Shown: in pieces, positions 55,058-64,000 of the stretch
Position numbering within the stretch: position 1 is the stretch's first letter
Layout: each line of letters opens with the position of its first letter
Assembly (NCBI GenBank): GCA_030765065.1
Contig: CM060975.1
Span: 105,978,094 to 106,042,093, forward strand
DNA from: Deroplatys truncata
Taxonomy: Eukaryota > Arthropoda > Insecta > Mantodea > Mantidae
DNA: 64,000 bases
Direction of reading: 5' to 3'
Position numbers and translations under genes: made by a program
The notes under the pieces: model-generated
The model's database searches: none
Told to the model about the DNA's origin: nothing
Seen by the model: the letters and a program-made list of their open reading frames with translations, nothing else

Positions 55058-56081
55058 GCAGTTGCAAAACGTGCAAAAAAAGAAAAGGTTGTGATTTGAT
55101 TGTGCTTTGTATATTTTATCATGATATTTCTTTTGGAACACGATAAATAAGAAAAAAAAGGAGGAACAGATTGAGAAATTTGAGCTGCTGTCCATTAAGA
55201 ACAAATGCTCACAAGATTCATGCTTAACTGTTAAATGTAGAAATGTGCATTTCTGTCAAAAGTCAGTTATCATGGAACATAATTTAAAGCTGGCCTGCTA
55301 ATAACACATCCTAAAAGCATTTTTTTATACAAAGATAAAGCATTATGTAAACAGTGGAGGGAAAATCTGAGGAACACATTTCCTACATACCAGTTTCTGT
55401 AGGCAGTATTTAAATTTAGATAGAACTAAGAGTATGCATGAAGGAAAAGAAGTTGCAAGTATGTTAGTCAATTAAGTAATTAAAGGATAATGAAATCTAT
55501 ATCAATCTTATGTCTTAGGAAATTGTTTAAACTTGAATCATAACAGCGTGTAATAAAAATGCTCTTAATCAGAAAAGCATTTTTACATGATGTTTCTATT
55601 TAGTGTTTCCAATTCAGCTATGGTGATTTGAATTTCTCTGTACACTGCACATGTGTATTGTGTGCAGGTTACTTTTGTACTGTACTGCTAGTAAAGGTCA
55701 AACAATTTGGAGAGTGCACCGATTGCAAATCTGTGCTACTTACATAATTTTGCAAAAGCGTACACTGTGTTGTGTTAAATACAGTGAATGTCCTCATTTT
55801 CAAGTTTGGCATATCCGGAGCATTATTTCAATTTCATTCATTTTGTATAAGATTATTAGTTTATTTTGGAAAAAAAGCTATTCTGTCGGCATTTGAACCA
55901 TTACATGGGCTGAAGTATAGTACCTGGGTTAAGTTGCAAAAAGGCAGGTTTTTTGACAGAATAATATGGCAAATTCAGAGTGTAGTATTGTAAAGTAGCA
56001 TGAAGCTTATTAAAATATGGTGAATTCATGTAAGACCACTCCAGGAAAATGGAGTTCTAAAAATATTATTTTTCAGAACTA
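55058..56081 (+). other. SS18 3' untranslated region / downstream flank
   Basis: AT-rich sequence after the SS18 stop, with no ORF of note. The first good poly(A) signal is AATAAA at 55552-55557. If it is used, the 3' UTR is about 0.5 kb. A Tigger element begins at 56082, so a longer transcript would run into it. Confidence 0.5.
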
Positions 56082-56306
56082 CAGTGGAATCCCTATTTTA
56101 CACTCTCCGAATTTATGTTTTCTCACATTCTGCATTGTTAATTTAAAGTCCCAACGTAATGTCCATTTAAGAAATATAATTCCTCCGATTTTACGCTTTC
56201 CTGAATCTTGCATGGGAATATTTGTGATCAGTGGTACTTAACACCTCAATTATACGCAAGATATGGCAACGTCGCAATACAGTTAGTAGTAACACCATCA
56301 CCGGAT

Positions 56307-56708
56307 GACCGCATGATTCTACTTCATTTGAATTTTTGTTTCCATAAGCAGGCTGGTTGCGATCACAATTGTGTTTAATGTGTTCAGTCTGCTATCTTTG
56401 TGTATATTCAACGATTCTGCTTTGTTTGAATTTTCATTTCCGTAAGCGCGCTGGTTGCATTCACAGTTGTGCTTAACTGTGTTCAGTTGGGCATCTTTGT
56501 GTATATTCAACAATTCTGCTTCGTTTGAACTTTCATTTTTGTAAGTGTGTTGGTTACCATCACAATTGCGTGCTTAATTGTGTTCAGTCGGCCATCTTCT
56601 GTATATTCAACGATTCTGTTTCCTTTGAATTTTTGTTTCCGTAAGTGCGCTAGTTGCCATCACAATTGTGCTTAATCGTGTTAAGCTGGCCGTCTTTGTG
56701 TATATTAG
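56307..56708. repeat. Four tandem units of about 99 bp in the Tigger 5' region
   Basis: The landmark TGTATATT recurs at 56401, 56500, 56600 and 56699. Units share 'GATTCTGCTT.GTTTGAA', 'GGTTGC.ATCACAATTGTG' and 'GTGTTCAGT.GGC.ATCTT'. Confidence 0.9.
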
Positions 56709-57059
56709 CTACTACACTGCGCTGACGGCAGCAAGAGGTTGTTTACATGACATGTTGTTTACCAGCTGGTACTTATTGTGTGGTGTTTCCATTATACCCT
56801 TTTGTGGTTTCTTTATGTTAAAAATTCAGTTCATCGGATTCTGTGATCCAGCTTTAAATAATGGCTCTGAATCCATCTAAAAAGTGGTAGAACATATTTT
56901 CCATCTCTGACAAAATACACATTTTTGAACAAGTTGATGCCTATGTGAATACGTGCGTTGACTTAGTGTCGCATCTTAATTTGTTCATATCAACATTAAA
57001 TATGATAGTGAAAAAAATGCAGTGACATCGAGAAATGTTTTGCGAGCTGTGCACACTTT

Positions 57060-58060
57060 CTCTAAGGAAAGGAAACCACCTCTAGAAGAACTAGAAACTT
57101 CTCTTTCAACGCGGTTCAAACAAGCTCACACAGCAAACGCTTCCATTGACAGCACACATTTAAAAGGAAAATCCCTTTAAATTGCTGCTAAACTTGGGAC
57201 TATAATTTCAAAGCATCGACCGATTGGATCGTTTGCTTTAAGAAACAGCATAATTTGGTTTACATGCCTCTTTCTGGAGAAAGTGCTAGTGTAGACCCCA
57301 AAACTGTTGCCGAATGGAAGGGTGAACTCCATGAGCTGGTGGAAGGCTATAACCTGAAGGACATCTATAATGCAGATGAAACTGGCCTTTTTTTAAATCT
57401 GCTACTGAACAAAACACTGACCTACAAATGTGAGCCGTGTTATGGTGGTACAAAATCCAAGCAGCGGGTGACTGTACTGCTCACTTGCATTGCAGATGGC
57501 TCTGATAAATTACCTCCACTGGTTATTAGGAAATATAATGAGCCACAGTGCTTTAAGGGAGTTAAAACATTGCCAACCAAATACAAGACCAACTCAAACT
57601 CCTGGGTCATGACAGCAATATTTAAGGATTACCTGCTCCAAATGGATCATCAAATGGGTGCTAAGAACAGATAAATCCTTCTCCTTATAGGCCAGTATGC
57701 AGCACATACTAAAGACACAACTGCCCTAAAGAATGTTCGAGTAGTGTTCTTTCCTCCTAACTGCACCAACAAGCTACAGCCATTGGACCTGGGAGTGATC
57801 AGAGCATTCAAGTGCCATTACAGAAAGCAGTTGCTTTGATAGATTAGGGACTTCTACAAGATTCTTCCAAGCTAAGTCTGAGCATCCTTTCTGCTATGCA
57901 TTACATTTCAGAGGCCTGACAAAGTATTATTCTTGCAGTAATCCAGAACTGCTTCAACAAAGGTGTATTTCCTATCTCAGAAGGATGCAGTGATGATGTC
58001 TTTGCTCTTACAGATCAAGAGAAGTGCGAATGGAAATCCATATAACCTACTGGTGTGGAA
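57060..58060 (+). pseudogene. Tigger transposase (DDE domain)
   Basis: The open stretch 57255-57674 reads 'LKDIYNADETGLFLNLLLNK' (first Asp, 57357 on), 'KQRVTVLLTCIADGSDKLPP' and 'NSWVMTAIFKDYLLQMDHQM'. Past a TAA it continues 'ILLLIGQYAAHTKD', where the second catalytic Asp (normally ID) is Gly, and 'FFPPNCTNKLQPLDLGVIRA' (57749 on, third Asp). HTH region upstream (about 57060-57250) is broken. Jerky/Tigger type. Confidence 0.88.
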
Positions 58061-58154
58061 TTTGATGACTATGTCGCTTGTGATGATCAAGTGAATGTTT
58101 GTGAAGTGCAAAGCATTGACCAAGTGCTTAATGAAAACCATATGTCATTCATGT

Positions 58155-58160
58155 GGAGGA

Positions 58161-58196
<36 letters not shown>

Positions 58197-58268
58197 AGAA
58201 GAAGAAGAAGAAGAAGAAGAAGAAGAAGAAGAAGAAGAAGAAGAAGAAGAAGAAGAAGAAGAAGAAGA
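58155..58268. repeat. GAG/GAA microsatellite
   Basis: GGA/GAG units grading into a pure (GAA)n array of about 30 units at the end of the Tigger ORF. It makes long artefactual open frames of Lys, Glu, Arg or, in reverse, Phe. Confidence 0.95.
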
Positions 58269-59026
58269 CAAAGTAGATCAAGATATGTGCTATGAGGTAA
58301 ATGTAAAGAATATTAAATTCATAGGTGCTCTACAAGGTTTGCAAAATACAAGAGCATATTTCCAAAACTTCAGTGTTAGTAATGAAATGCTTACTATGTG
58401 CCAAAAAAACGGAAAATGAACTGTACAGACTAAAAGGGCAAGAACACACAAAACAAACCTCTTTGTTCGGATAGCATTTAAAGTGAGAATGAACACAGTG
58501 AACATTGTAACATTAGAACAAACTATTGCACATTTAATGTATGTGCTTGAACTGTAGCCTGAGGTCAAAATTCTTTATGTAATTTTATCATTTTGTAAAT
58601 AAATTATGTGACGAAGGCTTTTCAGAATAAAACTTGATCATTAAAAAGTAATGTTAATGCCTATTACATAATTGCTGTATTCTTTTTATTTATTTTCCTT
58701 TATGTACTAGGAATGTTTGTTGTACATAAAACTACATAGCTTTTAACTTGTAGAAATTCAACTCTTTTGTTTTTTTGTATGATCTGAAAATGACTCTGTA
58801 TAAGAGAGTTTTTTCATAAATGCATTAATTGAAATTTCAGGACATGTGTAAGTTCATAATTGGAAAGAACTGGTTATTAAAAGTGATATTCATCATTTTT
58901 GTTGTTGCATTCACTTCAGAATTTTCTGTATGCAATCACATTACTTTTCCTTGATTTTACACCTTCCTTGATTTTACACCGTTTTTAAGCATCCCCACGG
59001 AAGTGTAAAATAGGGATTTCACTGTA

Positions 59027-60208
59027 TTTTTTACATGTAGTAAGTAGATAAGGCTATTTTTAAATACTCTGATGTTTTATTTTCAAAAAGGAAATATTTT
59101 ACAAGCTTTATCAGCATTGATTATACATTTTTTTATTGCTGTGTTACACACCATTTTGGTTTATGCTGTACACCTTTAAATGTTTTACTAATAAAACTTT
59201 TGTTTCTTCTGCTATTTATTTTCAGAAGTTTCTATAAATAATCTAATTTATTTGAGTTAATAATGTTTTATTTTATAGTTCAAGCAAGCATTTTGACTTG
59301 GGTACTTTGAAATTGGAAAGAATTACAAATAGTGCAACATCCTTGAAAGGAACAAAACATCTGTAACATGTTTATTGACTGTGATTTTAAGAATTGTTTC
59401 TAAATAAGATCTGCATTAGTAATACATATGGACCTATGAAATTAAAATTATTTTTATCTAGGGCAGGGACAGTGTTGTTTCCTATAGGTGGTGTAACATT
59501 TGAGTCACTCATTGTTACAAATGATTTGTGCATGGCTTGGCTTTTTTGGAATCATATCCAATTTCTATTGCATACCGTTCAAGAGATTTTGGCTTTGCAA
59601 TCTAATCTTGACATTTCAGGTGATCAGAGCCAGTTGTTTTTAATTGTGAAAGTTGAGCCTAAATGTGTAGTGATGGTTACACAAGATTACTTTGAGGAAT
59701 TAATCACATAAATCAGTACTGACCTTTGTATCTAACAATACTGACCTTCAGCTTGAACTGAATTAAAACATTTATCTTATGACGATAAGGGAAAACCCTG
59801 AGAAAAGACCAGGCAATTCAGTTCAACCAGATTGTAATTCAGACCCTATAGGCTGAAAGGTAAAAACTTGCTAAAACATGTTACTACAGATTTAAGTTGA
59901 CCTCAAGATCTGTATGATCCTCCAACTCATGTATGTGTTATTGATGTACAGTGGTAACAAAACTATGTTTACTATGTATTTCAAGCATAAGCATTTGGTT
60001 AAGAAAGTTGGTGTGGAATATTGTGCTACAACAAACCTTGGTTTATTGTTGTTATAGCAAGAAAACTGACTGGTAGCCTTGTTCTAATGTTTAATTTGTT
60101 TTCCCATTGACCAAATATGCATGAGAAACTTAGATTATGCAGTATACTTATTTTAACATCCAATTGCTGTTGATGTTTAAAACTAAAAGGTCTACAAGTA
60201 TTATATAC
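59027..60208. other. Downstream flank, nothing recognised
   Basis: A 105-codon ORF (59394-59711) has no family features. No repeats seen. Confidence 0.45.
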
Positions 60209-60980
60209 TAGGGACAGGAATTTTATGCTCTAATAATCCCTTTAATATATATGCATTTATGCATTGAAAACTTCCACAATATGCACATAAATATGCCCAA
60301 ATAAAAAGTATTAAGACATTTTATTAACATAAAATAAAAATATAAGGCAATTTTATGTAATCTGAGATTGAATGACCTAAGTATCAATTGGAGAATGATT
60401 GCGAATGTGCAGGAATATTTTTGGAATTGAATTTCTAAAACTATTAGCAGTTGAATATTTTGAAATGTTTTCCTTTGTGTAAATTAGTAGGTTACATTTT
60501 CACAAATCTTAAGAGATACTAAACAATAACATTTAAAGTAAATTTAATATTACTTGTAAGTATAAGCTCTACACTTGAAATTAATTTCCAGACTTCTTAA
60601 CGGCCACCTTCATACAGTAAGGGAATGGCTATGACCAGATAAGGGGCTATTCACTGATATGACATGACCTATTGATTACCTAGCATGTAAGCTACCATCA
60701 GTGTTTGCAAGTTTCAAGACTGACTCGATGGCACATATTGTTCGGAAACATTGTATTTTTAAATCAAATATGGAGATGAAAGCATATTTATAACTATACT
60801 TGTAAAACAAGCAAATATGTAGCTTAATTCACAAATTGCTGAAATATGCTTCCAAACAAAGTATGCAACATAAAATATTATTTAAAGTTTTGGAAATTTA
60901 GTAATTAACTCACATTCCAAGTGAGCGCTCTTTCTGACAGCAGAGAAGAAATACACATTTGCATTAAAATCCCGTCCCTA
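60209..60980. mobile_element. hAT-like non-autonomous TIR element, 772 bp
   Basis: TAGGGACAGGAATTTTATGC at 60209 faces the complement of GCATTAAAATCCCGTCCCTA ending at 60980 (18 of 20 match). TAGGG-type ends fit hAT elements. Flanks ATTATATAC and ATTATCATAC are similar but do not make a clean 8-bp duplication. No ORF. Confidence 0.65.
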
Positions 60981-61881
60981 ATTATCATACATCAACACTT
61001 GAAGCTTGAATGAATATTCTTTAATGTCCAAAATGAAACTCTGTACACCATTCATATTAGCTGGATGCAACATGTGGCTCATCAAAAAGTTGTGTTGTAA
61101 GCTAGATGTCGCATGCATACATCTTAAGCTCATATGATGCATATATTTCTAATATTTCTTGTTATGAAAGTCACTTACCTGTACTTCTTAACAAGGGCGT
61201 TATATGTTATACATTTCTGGATTAATAAGCAATAGCCTTGAGCGTATAGGTCATTGCTGAATGCAAATTGCTGTCGTAAATCCCTTGGGCTCTTTAATAT
61301 AATGATTTTGGGTTGAAATTGTGCTATCTTTATGTGTATACTGTACCTCATGCATTTCAGATATTAGTATAGGCTTCTAGAATTTAAGAACATTAACTGT
61401 GTAGTTCTGTGATATACAACTGCACATTTCCTTCATGTATATCTTCATGTTTTGAAGCTATGGTCATGATTTATGAACTGTAAGTACTACATGTTTTATT
61501 TGATGTATTTGTGTTCCTCAATAATTACCAAAGTATCTAACAATGTACAGTACGTAGTAAATAGACTTGTTGAACAGACTGTTTCAGGTGCATTGAATTT
61601 TGGCCGGATGTTGTTCTAGCATGAAGGAATGTTCATTTAGGCAGTGATAGTTACCAAGTTGATAATTTGATAGGTTCTCTTGCAGTGGAAGTGCTGAGCA
61701 CTCATGAAGCATAGAATTATATTAAATCATCCCTAGATGTTGAAATAAATTAATATCAAATGTTGTTTAAAATTAACAGAAGTTTTTAAAATTAAGGGAT
61801 GATACCATGGATGTCTAGGTTGATAACAGGTCTCTCATTATTTATTACTTTTAAATCGGAAGACATAGTGAAAAGATTAAA
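60981..61881. other. Downstream flank, nothing recognised
   Basis: AT-rich, no feature supported. Confidence 0.45.
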
Positions 61882-62007
61882 TATAATATATAGAGTGGTT
61901 GCAAATATACAATTTCACTAAAATGGGTTCAGAACATCAGAACTAGTTTCGAGGTATTGAACCCATTTTAGAGAAATTGTATATTTGCAACCACTCTATA
62001 TATTATA
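61882..62007. repeat. Hairpin repeat with 49-bp arms and 28-bp loop
   Basis: 61882-61930 is complementary to 61959-62007 with one mismatch. The loop complement contains CTCGAAACTAGTTCTGATG, again a GAAAC / CTGATG-type motif. No ORF. Confidence 0.9.
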
Positions 62008-62009
62008 CT

Positions 62010-63200
62010 CTCATTATTTGTTGAATAAGAAATCATTAGAATGGGATGAAGTAATTATTGTGAAGCCTTCACATTGTTTACAAAAGTATTTTTAATTTCA
62101 AGACATTGCTTCATAATTGTAAAGGAAATGTCATAAACCCATGAGGTTGATTAATTGATTCTTGAAATTTTTCACTTAAAATCTGTAGCATTTTGCAGTA
62201 ACTATCCTAAGAGCTCAATTTTCGTATCAGTGTTGGAATGTCCTGCACATATTCTGTGAACTTGCATATCCAATATCATATAAATTTTACAAGAGAAGTA
62301 AAATAAATGTATATTTTCACTGTTTGTATGTACTAACTAAACTGAGGATTTATAAATGAAAAATTGAAATGAAATGAGTTTTGATTGATTTGTTGAATGG
62401 GCTTCACTTATTACTATTCATAATTAGCCTATATACATCCTTTTTGGGCAAGGGCCTCTTTCAAGTGAAAGGGAACTGGATTTGCAGTCCCAGCTAACTA
62501 TTCCAGAAAAGATCAGCCTAGTTTATTGTTATATTGGCTATGTCCACCACCAGTTTTTTCCAAGTTTCTCTCTCTTTGGCTGTTGGGTCCACCTGCTGCT
62601 GAAGCTGCTCCTCAGTTTGCCCTAGGTTCTTTGCCTGCCGATGTTCCTCTGACCAATCCTGGGGTCCCAAGAAGTCTTTATGTGTCCATCTGTTAAGTGC
62701 TTTAATATTGCTTGCTTCCTTATTTATGTGCAGTTAAAGTTCGCAATAATACACTAAAATAAAATGCATTTGACGCAGCTTAAAGTTTAAAAGTAAGCAA
62801 TGACTCTTAGAGCTCTGTAATACAGATTTGAAGTATAGCACTAAATTATGTATAACTGTGAGTAGGGGTTCAGAAGAGGGACTAGATATTGAGAATAACC
62901 TGGAGGCTTTAATTGTAAAACCATTAGTTTCTCCATAGTTCAAATGCCATTTAATTACAGAATTATGTTCAAAATGTTCCATCACAAAGGAAAGCCATTT
63001 TTCAGTAAGTGCATTTCTGAATTTTGAAAAGAAAGCTCTGCAGTGTTTAATCATAGATGTGCTAACAATCAGAATTGTAGATGAACTTAAGCATAGTTTC
63101 TAAACCTTTATGCTTAAATAACAAAGATTGTATTTGCAGTGGATGAAAATGTTTTTTTCTCAGCTGATGTGGAATTACATATCTGGATTTAATTCAGCAG
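62010..63200. other. Downstream flank, mostly unassigned
   Basis: 62440-62710 is less AT-rich than its surroundings and could be part of a retroelement 3' end, but I cannot name it. ORFs of 106 codons or less show no features. Confidence 0.4.
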
Positions 63201-63204
63201 TTGA

Positions 63205-64000
63205 TTACACTACGTTGCTTTTTACTTTCCTTATCATGTACCTAGTAGGTACAGAAGGTATTGTATTCCACCCTAAAATTCGATACCAAGAATTCACCAG
63301 AAATATATGTTTTGAGGCCCTTAAATACAACAAAAAATTTTAAAAAGTTCCATGTGTGTGTGAACAGCATAACTCAAAAACAAAAAGTCGGATCATCACC
63401 ACACTTGGTATTAGAGTTCAGTACCTTCCAAAGATGCAACGCAGTAATTTTCTAAAAAATGGCTAACGATTTTTTATTAAAATTCCATATATTAAAGATA
63501 TTTACATGATAAAATGTATGTCTTGAGTTTTCTGGGAATAGCCTGTGAGTTTTGTATTATCTTGTTTAATTGGTAAACATTAAGCGATAGACACAAACCT
63601 ATTACACCAAAAATGTAGATCTCTTTAAAACACCAATTTATTTCAAATAACTTTTTATGGCAATTGCCATTTCCGAGATATCCATTATTAATGGTTTGAT
63701 TTGTTCAATACTTAACCATTCTTTTAAAGTCCTGTCAATGTTCAGTTGTTTCTCGCGATTCCATTGAAACAGTATGGAATTTTAAGGCCAGCATATAGTG
63801 TCCACTTAAACATTTGACTATCGCTGTTCCCTTTGTATCTATAATGAAATATATAATGTAGCTATGTAAGTTCATTTAGATTAAAATAAAGTAGATATAA
63901 AAATAAGCTTTAGTAAAACTGGTTTGTACACCCACTAATAAATGATAGGGGATAGAGAAAGTCATGTGAATGTAACACCAGATTTTGTTGCTCTGTACAT
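63205..64000 (+). repeat. Dispersed AT-rich repeat family, copy 10 (+), to window edge
   Basis: A nearly complete unit: 'GTACCTAGTAGGTACAGAAG' (63238), 'CACCAGAAATATATGTTTTG', 'GAACAGCATAACTCAAAAAC', 'TAATGAAATATATAATGTAG' and 'AGAGAAAGTCATGTGAATGT' near 63954, then 'CAGATTTTGTTGCTCTGTAC' at the edge, as if a further unit begins. Confidence 0.8.

Larger units (their letters stand above)
56082..59024 (+). mobile_element. Full-length Tigger/pogo element, 2943 bp, downstream of SS18
   Basis: Ends CAGTGGAATCCCTATTTTACAC / GTGTAAAATAGGGATTTCACTG are inverted, flanked by TA (56080-56081, 59025-59026). The + strand encodes a decayed Tigger-type transposase; the 5' part holds four ~99-bp tandem units and the 3' part a GAA/GAG microsatellite. 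Confidence 0.93.

Noticed and set aside
54102-55094. 330-codon open frame overlapping SS18 exon 6
   Set aside because: It is the +1-frame shadow of the biased Q/P/G codons; it gives His/Leu/Gln-rich nonsense and has no splice partner.
58055-58419. Lys-, Glu-, Arg- and Phe-rich ORFs
   Set aside because: Produced by the GAA/GAG microsatellite in different frames.
59394-59711. 105-codon ORF downstream of Tigger as a gene
   Set aside because: No domain, no splice context, average composition for random sequence.

Overview
The window is eukaryotic nuclear DNA, almost certainly from an insect or another arthropod with a large, AT-rich, transposon-filled genome. Two host genes can be read. Both are broken into short exons with GT..AG introns of up to 18 kb. 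The rest is mobile elements in many states of decay, with mariner, Tigger/pogo, piggyBac, Harbinger, Penelope-like and several LINE families typical of arthropods. I find no prokaryotic feature, CRISPR array or intact non-transposon operon.

Host genes. On the + strand, six exons (9988-10047, 10347-10423, 28412-28493, 33333-33513, 35214-35329, 53633-55057) join in frame to give a complete SS18-type subunit of the BAF (SWI/SNF) chromatin remodeller, 646 residues. It has an N-terminal SNH/SSXT domain and a very long Q/P/G/S/Y-rich tail that sits almost entirely in the last exon. On the - strand, three exons (8939-8736, 5466-5311, 3605-3469) give the N-terminal ~165 residues of PCIF1/CAPAM, the cap-adjacent m6Am methyltransferase that binds the phosphorylated Pol II tail through a WW domain. 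Its catalytic part lies beyond the left edge. The two genes are head to head, with about 1.05 kb between start codons that must hold both promoters.

Mobile DNA, left to right. The PCIF1 introns hold a decayed mariner (1747-3051), a transposase fragment, and a 254-bp insertion containing a perfect 210-bp palindrome with a 14-bp target duplication. SS18 intron 2 holds LINE fragments, a 576-bp mariner-derived TIR element, a Harbinger transposase remnant, an LTR-like promoter unit with a heat-shock element next to a TATA box, a Penelope-like remnant and a non-autonomous LTR retrotransposon (23767-27748). Intron 3 holds a Tigger remnant, a truncated LINE and a 1.48-kb TIR element. Intron 5 holds a DDE transposase broken by a tRNA-like insertion, a piggyBac gene split by a 3.6-kb Sola-like element, a mariner with only in-frame stops, a CR1-like LINE with an esterase ORF1, and a second LINE. 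Downstream of SS18 are a 2.9-kb Tigger element, a hAT-like TIR element and a hairpin repeat.

A non-coding AT-rich repeat family of roughly 1 kb recurs at least nine times, in both orientations. It often forms the platform into which other elements have inserted, which gives a relative order of insertions. The most unusual structures are the palindrome, this repeat family, and the shared ribozyme-like terminal motif that links the palindrome to the Penelope-like remnant. All homology calls are from reading translations by eye; no database search was run.
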